Notes under the pieces: generated by a model | The model's database searches: none | What the model was told of the DNA's origin: nothing | Seen by the model: the letters and a program-made list of their open reading frames with translations, nothing else | Translations under genes and position numbers: made by a program | Shown here: piece after piece, positions 55,793 to 63,668 of the stretch | Layout of the letters: each line of letters begins with the position of its first letter | Numbering within the stretch: the first letter of the stretch is position 1 | From: Paradevosia sp036499825 | GTDB taxonomy: Bacteria; Pseudomonadota; Alphaproteobacteria; Rhizobiales; Devosiaceae | Reading direction: 5' to 3' | DNA length: 64,000 nt | Assembly (NCBI GenBank): GCA_036499825.1 | Contig: DASYCZ010000045.1 | Location: forward strand, 74,860-138,859

Positions 55793-57136
55793 TCAGCCCG
55801 CGACCGCCCGGCGCGCCGCTGCCGCCATGTCGCGGGCGAGGCCGGCGCTGAGACCCGTATAGATGGTGGGGTCGGCCGCATGGCGCAGCGCCGCCTCGGA
55901 AACGCCCGCTATTTCGTCGCCGGCGAGCAACGTCTCGACCAATCCCTCGCCGTTCGCGCTCGCCACCGTCACGGCGTGGTGCACGAGGTCATGGGCCGCC
56001 GTCCGCCCGATTTCCGGGGCCAGCAGCATCATGACGTTCTCGGAAGCGAGGAAGTCGCCGCCCAGTGCCAGGTTGGCCCGCATGCGCGGGCGATCGAGCC
56101 GCAGCGTTGCCAGGAACTTTTCCATCTCGTCGATCAGCTCATAGGCCAGCGGTGCGGTTTCCTCGACCAGCGCTGTGATCGTCGTGTTGCTGGAGGCGTC
56201 GCCCTCGAAGGCCGGTTGCATCGCCTCCAGCGCCAGCGGCGCCAGTGCCCTCAGGCGCGTCGACAGCGAGATGATCCGCACCGCCGTCTTCGGGTTGATC
56301 TTGTGGGGCATGGTGCTGGAGCCGATGACGTCGACCTCCAGGTCCTCCGCCACTTCCTCGATCTCGTTGGCCATCAGCGTATAGAGGTGCCTGGCGATCT
56401 TGCCGCAGGTGGCGGCGAACAGCGCCATCACCACCACATATTCGGCGAAGCCGTCGAGCGCGGCGCGGGATGGCACCGTGAAGCTGCCGAGGCCGAGCCG
56501 CTCCGCCAGCCTCTTGTTCACCTCCGGCCCGGCATCGCCCAGCACATGCATGGCGCCGACCGTGCCGCCCCATTGGGCGCGGAAGATGCGCGGGGCGGCC
56601 TCGGTGAGGCGCTCGCGATGGCGCAGCCATTCCTCGATCCAGCCTGCTACCTTGAAGCCGAAGGTGATGGGCAGCGCCTGGCGCATATTGGTGCGGGCGA
56701 CCGTCACCGTCTGCGCCTCGCTCTCGGCGAGATCGGCCAGCCGCGCCAGAGCGTCGTCGAAGCGCTGCATGAAGGCCCCATGGGCCTCGTGCAACAGCCA
56801 CGCATAGCCGGTCTGGATGACGTTCTGCGTCGTTGCGCCCCAATGCACATATTTGCCGGCATCGCCCGCGCAGGCCGCCGACAGGGCGCGCACCAGCGAC
56901 ACGATGGGCGCGCGGGTGCGTTTCACATCGGCCAACAGCGTTGCGTGGTCGATGCTGTCGAAATTGGCCCGGGCGCGGATTTCGATGGCGGCCGCCGCCG
57001 GAATGAGGCCGAGCCCGGCCTGCGTCTCGGCCAGCGCCGCTTCCACTTCGAGCCACGATTCCCACATCGAACGCTGGGAGAACAAGGCCCGGATTTCCGC
57101 TGTCGTCGCACGCGGCATTTCAGAATGAGCAGTCAT
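55793..57136 (-). CDS. Lyase of the adenylosuccinate lyase/3-carboxymuconate cycloisomerase superfamily
   Basis: A 447-residue fumarase/aspartase-superfamily enzyme. The signature GSSTMPHKINP (272-282) contains the catalytic serine loop; HWGATTQN (98-105) is the second conserved region and SNTTITALVEET follows in the third. The closest annotated group is PcaB/PurB-like; these enzymes add or remove fumarate or close a muconolactone. It is the last gene of an operon with a polar-amino-acid importer, so a C-N or C-O lyase acting on an imported amino acid adduct is possible (inferred). No other protocatechuate genes are nearby, arguing against a plain PcaB role. Confidence 0.9.
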   Translation of the reverse strand: MTAHSEMPRATTAEIRALFSQRSMWESWLEVEAALAETQAGLGLIPAAAAIEIRARANFDSIDHATLLADVKRTRAPIVSLVRALSAACAGDAGKYVHWGATTQNVIQTGYAWLLHEAHGAFMQRFDDALARLADLAESEAQTVTVARTNMRQALPITFGFKVAGWIEEWLRHRERLTEAAPRIFRAQWGGTVGAMHVLGDAGPEVNKRLAERLGLGSFTVPSRAALDGFAEYVVVMALFAATCGKIARHLYTLMANEIEEVAEDLEVDVIGSSTMPHKINPKTAVRIISLSTRLRALAPLALEAMQPAFEGDASSNTTITALVEETAPLAYELIDEMEKFLATLRLDRPRMRANLALGGDFLASENVMMLLAPEIGRTAAHDLVHHAVTVASANGEGLVETLLAGDEIAGVSEAALRHAADPTIYTGLSAGLARDMAAAARRAVAG

Positions 57137-57160
57137 TTGGGCGGCCTTCGTGGGGAGACG

Positions 57161-57904
57161 TCAAAGAACCTGACTAAGGAAGTGCTGCAGCCGCGGACTC
57201 TGCGGATGGTCGAACACCGCATCGGGCGCGCCCGCCTCGACGATCGTGCCCTTGTCCATGAAAACGACGCGGCCGGCGACTTCGCGGGCGAACCGCATCT
57301 CGTGGGTGACGACGATCATGGTCATGCCGGATTTGGCGAGGCCGGTCATGAGTTCGAGGATGCCCTTGACCAATTCAGGATCGAGCGCCGAGGTCGCCTC
57401 ATCGAACAGCATGACCTCGGGCTCCATCGCCAGAGACCGGGCGATGGCAACACGCTGCTGCTGGCCGCCCGACAATTCCGAGGGGCGGCGGCGCTCGAAG
57501 CCCTTGAGGCCCACCGCTTCAAGTTGCTTCATGGCCAGCGCCTCCGCCTCGCCGGCGCCCATCCGGCGGACCTTGCGCAGCGCCAGCGTCACGTTTTCGA
57601 GGACGCTCAGATGGCTGAACAGGAAGAAGTGCTGGAAAACCATGCCGACGCGGCGGCGCAGCACGTCGATGTTCATGTCGGGGCCGGTGGCTTCCTCGTC
57701 GCCGATCATGACACGGCCGCTTTCCGGCCGCTCAAGCAGGTTGGTGCAGCGCAGCAGCGTCGACTTGCCGGAGCCGGACGGACCGATGATGCAGGTCGTC
57801 GTGGCCGCCGGAATATCGAGCGTAATGCCGCGCAAGACCTGCACGGTGCCGAAGGATTTATTGACGTCGATGAACCGGACGGCGGCGTTCTGGTCAGTTT
57901 TCAC
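57161..57904 (-). CDS. Polar-amino-acid ABC transporter ATP-binding protein (GlnQ/HisP family)
   Basis: A 247-residue ATPase: Walker A GPSGSGKST, LLRCTNLLERPESG, Q-loop MVFQHFFLFSHLSV, signature LSGGQQQRVAIARSLA, Walker B VMLFDEATSALDPE (Ala replaces the usual Pro) and H-loop VVTHEMRFAREVA. The start is GTG 57904, 7 bases after GGAGGG and overlapping the permease stop by 11 bases; an in-frame ATG at 57949 has no such site. It works with the permease at 57894 and binding protein at 58637. Confidence 0.93.
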   Translation of the reverse strand: MKTDQNAAVRFIDVNKSFGTVQVLRGITLDIPAATTTCIIGPSGSGKSTLLRCTNLLERPESGRVMIGDEEATGPDMNIDVLRRRVGMVFQHFFLFSHLSVLENVTLALRKVRRMGAGEAEALAMKQLEAVGLKGFERRRPSELSGGQQQRVAIARSLAMEPEVMLFDEATSALDPELVKGILELMTGLAKSGMTMIVVTHEMRFAREVAGRVVFMDKGTIVEAGAPDAVFDHPQSPRLQHFLSQVL

Positions 57905-58622
57905 TTGCAGCCCTCCGCGTTGAAACGCCCATGCGCCGCTCCCAGGCATTGACGAGATGCGTCATGGGTACCGTCAGGACGAGATAGAAGATACCGGCGG
58001 CGGTGAGCGGTGAAAGATTGGCATCGTTGATCGCCGCATCCTGGGCGATCGAGAAGATCTCGCGCTGGCTGGATGTGAGGCCGAGCAGGAAGACCAGGGC
58101 CGTGCCCTTGATGACCAGGATGAACTGGCCGGTGAGCGGGGGCAGCACCCGGCGGATGCCTTGCGGCAGGATGACGTAGCGCATGGTCTGCGCCGCTGTC
58201 ATGCCGAGGGAGCGCGAGGCTTCTATCTGCCCTTTTTCCACGCTCTGCAGGCCCGCCCGGAAGATCTCCGCCATATAGGCGCTTTCGATCAGCCCGATGG
58301 CGAGCGCCGCATACGCATAGGTGTTGTTGCCGAACAGGGCGACGCCGGCGAGCGGCAGGCCCTGTCCGATGATGTAGATGGTCAGGATGTGCGGCAGGCC
58401 GCGCAGGAGATCGACGAAGGCGCGGCAGGGAAACCGCAGCCAGTTGCGCTGTGATCGCAGTCCCATGGCGATGAGCAGGCCCAGCACCATGCCGATGAGG
58501 CTGGCAACGATGGCGAGCAGGATCGTGTTGGGCAGGCCCGTCAGCAGCAGCTGCGGCATTACCCGTGCGATCTCGCCCGGATCGAAGAAGGTCTGCTGGA
58601 TTCTGGCGAGCCCTTGCAACAT
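57894..58622 (-). CDS. Polar-amino-acid ABC transporter permease
   Basis: A 242-residue inner-membrane permease with about five hydrophobic segments (LLTGLPNTILLAIVASLIGM, VLTVPMTHLVNAWE), the EAA loop GQIEASRSLGMTAAQTMRYVILPQG in parts (EASRSLGMTAAQT) and the family stretch FVDLLRGLPHILTIY. Only one permease is present in this operon, so it probably works as a homodimer. Fourteen bases separate it from the binding-protein gene. Confidence 0.92.
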   Translation of the reverse strand: MLQGLARIQQTFFDPGEIARVMPQLLLTGLPNTILLAIVASLIGMVLGLLIAMGLRSQRNWLRFPCRAFVDLLRGLPHILTIYIIGQGLPLAGVALFGNNTYAYAALAIGLIESAYMAEIFRAGLQSVEKGQIEASRSLGMTAAQTMRYVILPQGIRRVLPPLTGQFILVIKGTALVFLLGLTSSQREIFSIAQDAAINDANLSPLTAAGIFYLVLTVPMTHLVNAWERRMGVSTRRAASEN

Positions 58623-58636
58623 CCTGCCGGCCCGTC

Positions 58637-59461
58637 CTACTTCAGGTCTTCGGGATGCGGCATGCCGGGATAATCGGCATACAGCTGGTCCGGGATCTCG
58701 ACGTCATCGGCGAACCATTTGACGTAGAGCCTCGTGTAGGTGCCATCCTTCATCAGCTTGTCGATCGAGGCGTTCAGCGCCTTGGTCAGCTCCGGATTGT
58801 CCTTGGACACCGGGAAGGCCGAGGTGCCGGTGGTGACGATCTGCGACGCCGTCAGTTCCTGGTGATCGTTGACCAGATGGCTGGCCGTGCTGAGGCCGGT
58901 GAACAGGCCATCGACCTGGCCGGCGAGCAGCGCGTTGAGGCTGGCGGCGATATTGGGGAACTCGCGGACGGTGACGCCCGGGGCGATCTGCTGCAGTTGC
59001 GGGATGAGGGCGCTGCCGCGGGTGATGGCGACGGATTTGCCGCTGGCACCATCGACCTTTTCGATCGGGGCTTCCTTGCGGGTGACGAGCCGGGCCTGCG
59101 AATAGGTCAGCGCCGTGGTGAAATCGACGACCGCACTGCGCTCGGGGGTCACCAGCGTCTGGAAGGCGGCGGTGTCATAGCGGTTGTTGCGGATCGAGGG
59201 CACCATGCTGGCGAAGTCGGTCGCGATGTATTCGATCTTGATGCCGAGATCGGCGCCGATGGCATTCTCGAAATCGACCAGGAAGCCGGCCGGCTTGCCG
59301 CTCTCATCGATGAAGGAAACCGGCTTGTCGTCGGTCCGGTAGGCCACGGTGAGCTGACCTGGATTGACCATCTTGAACGCGGGCGCTGCCTGGGCGAGAG
59401 CGCTCGTGGCGGGCAGCAGCGTAGCCATGGCCAGCATGGCGGCGGCGGCGAAAGGCTTCAT
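58637..59461 (-). CDS. Polar-amino-acid ABC transporter substrate-binding protein (SBP_bac_3)
   Basis: A 274-residue periplasmic protein with a Sec signal (MLAMATLLPATSALA, cleavage before QAAPAF). The mature type-2 binder of family 3 shows LTVAYRTDDKPVSFIDESGK, GFLVDFENAIGADLGIKIEY, and RYDTAAFQTLVTPERSAVVDF (in parts: TLVTPERSAVVDF). GGGAGG precedes the ATG. It is the first gene of the LysR-controlled operon; the promoter with a LysR box lies 100-165 bases upstream. The ligand is probably an amino acid or derivative. Confidence 0.92.
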   Translation of the reverse strand: MKPFAAAAMLAMATLLPATSALAQAAPAFKMVNPGQLTVAYRTDDKPVSFIDESGKPAGFLVDFENAIGADLGIKIEYIATDFASMVPSIRNNRYDTAAFQTLVTPERSAVVDFTTALTYSQARLVTRKEAPIEKVDGASGKSVAITRGSALIPQLQQIAPGVTVREFPNIAASLNALLAGQVDGLFTGLSTASHLVNDHQELTASQIVTTGTSAFPVSKDNPELTKALNASIDKLMKDGTYTRLYVKWFADDVEIPDQLYADYPGMPHPEDLK

Positions 59462-59560
59462 CGGTAATTCCTCCCTGATTGGTGTTGCGGCGTCTGCGCG
59501 CCTGGCGTCGGCGGCGGGCCGGTCCCGCCATGGGGCTTGGGCGACCGCACTGATCTGCCG

Positions 59561-59627
59561 AAAATACTGACACTACCGCCCTGACCAAGAGGCGGAGGCG
59601 ACTAATTTCATAAGCTGGACTTATGAA
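59561..59627 (-). promoter_or_regulatory. LysR-type box and promoter of the amino-acid importer operon
   Basis: CATAAG-N5-CTTATG (59609-59625, 8-bp arms from 59607 to 59627) is a perfect palindrome containing the T-N11-A core of LysR-family boxes; it overlaps the lysR stop codon. On the minus strand TTGGTC (59588-59583) and TATTTT (59566-59561) with a 16-base spacer follow. The box centre falls about 63 bases before the predicted start of transcription, the usual position of a LysR recognition site. Confidence 0.6.
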
Positions 59628-60513
59628 TCCCGCGCGCCACGGCGAGTGCCTCGCGCAGCGCCGGCGCCGTGTCGCCGCGGCGGTAAAGAATGTTGAGATC
59701 GGTGAACACAGGTTCGCGCAACGGCCGCCAGGCGACGCCCGGCACGCCGAGCCGTCCTGCCGATTCCGGCACCAGCGCCACCCCCAGCCCGGCGCCGACC
59801 AGCGCCAGCATGGTGGCGATCTGCGGCACCGTCTGGGCGACACGCGGTGCAAAGCCGGCGCTCTCGCAGGCGCTGCGCACCAGCAGGTGCAGCCCACCGC
59901 TGCCCTGCAGTCCATATTGCAGGAACGCATCGTCGGCGAAGTCGGCAAGTGCACATGGTCCTTCGTTTCGGCCGCGCGCATCGCCCGAGGCGAAGGCCAG
60001 CACCATGGGCTCGCGGTCAAGCGCCAGCACGGTGACGGCGGGATCGAGCGCCGGCATGGGGGAGCGGGTGATGCCGATATCGAGATTGCGGTCCCTGACC
60101 TCGGCCACCTGCTGCACCAGCCCCACCTGATCGAGCCGCATCGCTATGGCGGGGCGGATGGCGCCGAGCATGCCGATGAGGCGGCTGAACAGGGGATGCA
60201 GCGCGGCCGATCCCACATAGCCGATGGCCAGCGTACGGCTGGCCCGGCGCCCGGCGACCAGCCCCAGGCGCTCGGCCCGGCGCGACTGGCCGAGCACAGC
60301 CTGCGCTTCCGGCAACAGGGCGCTGCCGGCCTCGGTGAGGCTGACGCGGCGCCGGGAACGATCGAAGAGCTTGACGCCCAGCGCCTCCTCGGTGGTCTTG
60401 ACCAACTGGCTCAGCGCCGGCTGCGTCAATTCCAGCCGCTCGGCCGCAAGCCCGAAATGCAACGTCTCGGCGGCGGTGGCGAAGGCCCGCCAATGCCGCA
60501 GCTCCAACGCCAT
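59608..60513 (-). CDS. LysR family transcriptional regulator
   Basis: A 301-residue regulator: N-terminal winged helix (LRHWRAFATAAETLHFGLAAERL in parts: FATAAETLHFGLAAERL; TQPALSQLVKTTEEALGVKLF in parts: TQPALSQLVKTTEE; RRRVSLTEAG) and the LysR substrate domain (from about 90: RTLAIGYVGSAALHPLFSRL; MLALVGAGLGVALVPESAG). The start ATG at 60513 is chosen; a longer frame from 60582 runs into the upstream gene. A LysR box overlaps its stop, ahead of the importer operon on the same strand. It probably activates importer and lyase in response to a pathway intermediate. Five bases separate it from the hydrolase gene, which may be part of the same regulon. Confidence 0.94.
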   Translation of the reverse strand: MALELRHWRAFATAAETLHFGLAAERLELTQPALSQLVKTTEEALGVKLFDRSRRRVSLTEAGSALLPEAQAVLGQSRRAERLGLVAGRRASRTLAIGYVGSAALHPLFSRLIGMLGAIRPAIAMRLDQVGLVQQVAEVRDRNLDIGITRSPMPALDPAVTVLALDREPMVLAFASGDARGRNEGPCALADFADDAFLQYGLQGSGGLHLLVRSACESAGFAPRVAQTVPQIATMLALVGAGLGVALVPESAGRLGVPGVAWRPLREPVFTDLNILYRRGDTAPALREALAVARGIHKSSL

Positions 60514-60518
60514 CGGCC

Positions 60519-61400
60519 CTAGGCCTTGGTTGCCGGGGCGGCGATATGGGGCGCGACCCAACTGGCGAACAGGCCCTGCCACAGATGGAAGCGGCTGTCG
60601 GGCGCGCCATGCGCATGGCCATGGCCGCCATTCTGGAACATGTGCATTTCGACCGGCACCCCAGCCGCCTGCAGCGCCTCGAACATCATCAGGCTGTGGC
60701 GCGGATCGGCGACGAGATCGTCGGAGGCATGGGCGATGAAGGTCGGCGGCGCCGTACCGGCGGCATGCAATGGCGGCGAGAACGCCTTGAGCCGTTCGGG
60801 GTCGTTGCCGTCCGCCATCAGCACGCGCCGCGTCGAAGTGGTATCGAAGGGCGGCAGCAGCGTCGTGATCGGAAAGATCAGCGCCGCAAAGTCGGGACGT
60901 GCCGGCAGGCTGTCCGCCGCGTCCACATCCGCATAGGTCGAGAAATCGAAGCGCGTGGCGCTCATCGCCGCCAGATGGCCGCCCGCCGAGAAGCCGAGCA
61001 CGCCGACGCGGCCCGGATCGAGGCCGAGCTCTGCGGCCCGGGCGCGCAGCAGCCGCACCGTCCGCTGTACGTCCTGTACGGGCGCCTCGGCCGGCCAGCC
61101 GTCATTGGGCAGGCGGTAATGCAGCACCGCCACCGTTACCCCCAGCCCGAGCAGCAGGTCCGCCGCCAGATCGCTTTCCTTGAGCATCTGGATATGGCGG
61201 TAGCCGCCGCCGCCCAGCACAATGACGCTGGCGCCATTTGGGTGTTCTGGCCGCCTGAGCTCGACAAACGGCTTGTCGATGCCGGCCACTGCCCCCACCG
61301 GGACGACGCTATCGAGGAATTGCGGACCGCGCTGCCCCGGCGCCGCATCCGGCCATAGGTCGATGCGTATTGGCGTCGTGATCGTTTCGATATCGTGCAT
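60519..61400 (-). CDS. Alpha/beta hydrolase, acetyl-xylan-esterase/BD-FAE-like
   Basis: A 293-residue hydrolase: oxyanion-side GGGGYRHIQM, nucleophile in GFSAGGHLAAM, acid in HASDDLVADP and base in QNGGHGHAHG, with LWPDAAPGQRG at the start, all typical of the esterases grouped with feruloyl or xylan esterases. No signal peptide is seen, so it is cytoplasmic. ATG 61400 follows a GAGGA-like site; TTG 61403 is one codon upstream. It lies upstream of lysR with a 5-base gap. The substrate is probably a small ester; its link to the importer operon is unproven. Confidence 0.88.
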   Translation of the reverse strand: MHDIETITTPIRIDLWPDAAPGQRGPQFLDSVVPVGAVAGIDKPFVELRRPEHPNGASVIVLGGGGYRHIQMLKESDLAADLLLGLGVTVAVLHYRLPNDGWPAEAPVQDVQRTVRLLRARAAELGLDPGRVGVLGFSAGGHLAAMSATRFDFSTYADVDAADSLPARPDFAALIFPITTLLPPFDTTSTRRVLMADGNDPERLKAFSPPLHAAGTAPPTFIAHASDDLVADPRHSLMMFEALQAAGVPVEMHMFQNGGHGHAHGAPDSRFHLWQGLFASWVAPHIAAPATKA

Positions 61401-61510
61401 CAACCCGTCCTCATCCTTATGCGCCCGCTCCGGCCCGGCGCAAATCCGGGCGCCACTCTAGCGCGTCTTTGGCGGTTGCGAAGGGGACTCTTAGCGATTG
61501 GCGGCTGGTC

Positions 61511-62371
61511 CTACCCGAACACCACGGTCTTGCGCCCATTCAGCATGACCCGGTTCTCGAGATGCAGCTTCACGGCCCGCGCCAGCACGCGGCTTTCGAT
61601 GTCGCGGCCCGCGGCAATCAGATCGTCAGGGCTCATGGCGTGGGTGACGCGCGCGGTTTCCTGCTCGATGATAGGGCCTTCATCGAGATCGGGCGTTACG
61701 TAATGCGCGGTGGCGCCGATGATCTTGACGCCCCGCTCATGGGCCTGGTGATAGGGCTTGGCGCCCTTGAAACTGGGCAGGAACGAGTGGTGGATATTGA
61801 TGATCTGCCCATAAAGGCGCGTGGCGAACTTGTCGGAGAGCACCTGCATGTAACGGGCGAGCACCACAAGATCGGCGCCCGTCTCGTGCACTAGTTTCAG
61901 CACCTGTTCTTCCTGTTGGGCCTTGTTGTCCTTGCTCACGGGCAGCAAGTGATAGGGAATGCCCTCATAGTCGGCGGCGGTACGGGAATCCTCGTGATTG
62001 GAAACGATCGCCGCCACCTCGGCGTCGAGCCAGCCGACGCGGATCTGGTAGAGCAGGTGCAGCAGCGCATGATCGAATTTGGAGACCATCACCAGCACTT
62101 TCTTGCGGGTGCGCTGGTCGACCAGTTGCGTGCGCATGGAAAAGCGCTCGATCGCTGGATTGAGGGCCCTCTCCAGCACCTCACGGGTCACGCCTTCCGG
62201 CGCGGTGAACGCCAGCCGCATGAAGAACCGCCCGGTCTCGCGGTCCCAGAACTGGTTGGATTCGGCGATGTTGGCGTCGAGACCCGCCAGTTCCGTAGTC
62301 ACCGCGGCGACGATACCCGGCCGATCCGCGCAGGAAAGGGTCAGAACGAAGTTCGAAGCCGGCATCGGCAT
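61511..62371 (-). CDS. purU: Formyltetrahydrofolate deformylase
   Basis: A 286-residue enzyme (EC 3.5.1.10) that hydrolyses 10-formyltetrahydrofolate to formate and tetrahydrofolate, balancing one-carbon pools. An N-terminal ACT domain (FVLTLSCADRPGIVAAVTTEL in parts: LTLSCADRPGIVAAV) regulates it; the formyltransferase domain has Asn192 and His194 in INIHHSFLPSFKGA, and Asp230 in PDLDEGPII. In purU the catalytic set is preserved. The ATG is followed by MPMPAS. It is a single housekeeping gene; the 255 bases upstream (62372-62626) show no clear element apart from the next gene's start. Confidence 0.97.
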   Translation of the reverse strand: MPMPASNFVLTLSCADRPGIVAAVTTELAGLDANIAESNQFWDRETGRFFMRLAFTAPEGVTREVLERALNPAIERFSMRTQLVDQRTRKKVLVMVSKFDHALLHLLYQIRVGWLDAEVAAIVSNHEDSRTAADYEGIPYHLLPVSKDNKAQQEEQVLKLVHETGADLVVLARYMQVLSDKFATRLYGQIINIHHSFLPSFKGAKPYHQAHERGVKIIGATAHYVTPDLDEGPIIEQETARVTHAMSPDDLIAAGRDIESRVLARAVKLHLENRVMLNGRKTVVFG

Positions 62372-62626
62372 ATCTCCGGAAAACAGCTGCGCGAGCTACC
62401 GCGCTGCCGGGGCAGAGGTCAAGGGCGGGGAGTGGGACGGACGGGAGGTTTCGTGATCGCGGCTTACCCCCACGCGGGAAATCGAAAGAACCGCAAGTGT
62501 CGGATCGGGACGGCAGCGGACCCATCCGGGTACCACGCCCAAAAATCTCCATCACCATATCCGCTCTGGCATCCCCGCCCCGCCAATGCCATGTAACACT
62601 CACCACTACCCGGAAAGCTCGTGCTC

Positions 62627-62863
62627 ATGATCTTCAGCCGTCCAATGCCCAGCACGTGGCGTCCCGGGGCCATCACCTTCGTGGTGCTGGGAGTGGTGTC
62701 GCTGCTGGCCCTGGCCTTTTGCGACAATCAGGGCATCTCGGTGCCGGCCTATACCAAGCCCGTGCTGTTCGTGCTCTCGGTCGCTGTCGGCATCGCGGTG
62801 GGCTTTGTCAATCACCGCCGGCAAAGCGCCAAAGACCTGGCCCAGGACCGCGACGCGCCCTGA
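62627..62863 (+). CDS. Small hypothetical membrane protein
   Basis: A predicted 78-residue protein with two hydrophobic stretches (GAITFVVLGVVSLLALAF and PVLFVLSVAVGIAVGFV) joined by a short polar loop, a basic HRRQ after the second and a charged tail. This is the pattern of a two-helix inner-membrane protein with both ends inside. ATG 62627 follows GGAAAG; a GTG at 62621 is possible. It is not recognised. It converges with the xylG-type gene 10 bases downstream. Coding status is likely from the hydrophobic pattern and the lack of an overlapping gene. Confidence 0.6.
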   Translation: MIFSRPMPSTWRPGAITFVVLGVVSLLALAFCDNQGISVPAYTKPVLFVLSVAVGIAVGFVNHRRQSAKDLAQDRDAP

Positions 62864-62873
62864 GGCCGGCGCG

Positions 62874-63659
62874 TCAGTTGCGCAGCGCGCCTGGTCCCGG
62901 CACGGCGCCGTCCGGTACCTTGCCCAGAATGATCATGCCCAGCACTTCGTCCTTGGTGACGTCGCTGGTGGGGGCGGTGCCCACCACCTGGCCGTTCTTC
63001 ATGACGCAGACGCGGTCGGCGAGATCGAACACGTCGTGGATATCGTGGCTGATCAGGAAAATGCCGATGCCGTCCGACTTGAGCTGCTTGATCAGGTCGC
63101 CGACCTGCGCCGTCTCCTGCGGACCGAGCGCCGCGGTCGGCTCGTCCATGATCAGGATGCGGGCATTGAAGAGGATGGCGCGGGCGATGGCGACCGATTG
63201 CCGCTGGCCGCCCGACAGTGCCTTTACCGGCTCCTTGAAGCGCTTGAAATTGGGGTTGAGCCGCCCCATCACCTGCCGCGCCTTCGATTCCATGGCGGCA
63301 TCGTCGAGCGTGCCGAACGCCGTCACCAGCTCGCGGCCGAGGAAGAGATTGGCCGCGGCATCGACATTGTCCGCCACCGCCAGCTGCTGGTAGATCGTTT
63401 CGATGCCATAGCCCTTGGCATCGCGCGGATTGGCGATGCTGGCTTCCTTGCCATCGACCTTGATGGTGCCGGAATCGCGCTTGTAGGCGCCCGACAATAC
63501 CTTGATCAGCGTCGACTTGCCCGCGCCGTTATGGCCAAGCAGCGCCACAACCTCGCCCGGGTAGAGCTCGACCGAGGCGTTATCGACGGCCTTGATGCCG
63601 CCGAACGACACGGAGATGTCGATCAGTTCAACGAGGGGGGTCTTCTTTTCCAGCATCAT
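62874..63659 (-). CDS. xylG: Xylose-type sugar ABC transporter ATP-binding protein
   Basis: A 261-residue ATPase: Walker A GHNGAGKST, Q-loop TIYQQLAV, signature ALSGGQRQSVAIARAI, Walker B ILIMDEPTAALGPQET and H-loop ISHDIHDVF. It is a single nucleotide-binding domain, not the duplicated form of E. coli XylG. ATG 63659 (followed by another ATG) lies 5 bases past AGGAAG; the GTG at 63665 is too close. It is 9 bases downstream of the permease gene whose sequence is XylH-like, so a xylose or related pentose importer is likely. The binding protein would lie outside the window. Confidence 0.85.
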   Translation of the reverse strand: MMLEKKTPLVELIDISVSFGGIKAVDNASVELYPGEVVALLGHNGAGKSTLIKVLSGAYKRDSGTIKVDGKEASIANPRDAKGYGIETIYQQLAVADNVDAAANLFLGRELVTAFGTLDDAAMESKARQVMGRLNPNFKRFKEPVKALSGGQRQSVAIARAILFNARILIMDEPTAALGPQETAQVGDLIKQLKSDGIGIFLISHDIHDVFDLADRVCVMKNGQVVGTAPTSDVTKDEVLGMIILGKVPDGAVPGPGALRN

Positions 63660-63668
63660 CGACACTTC

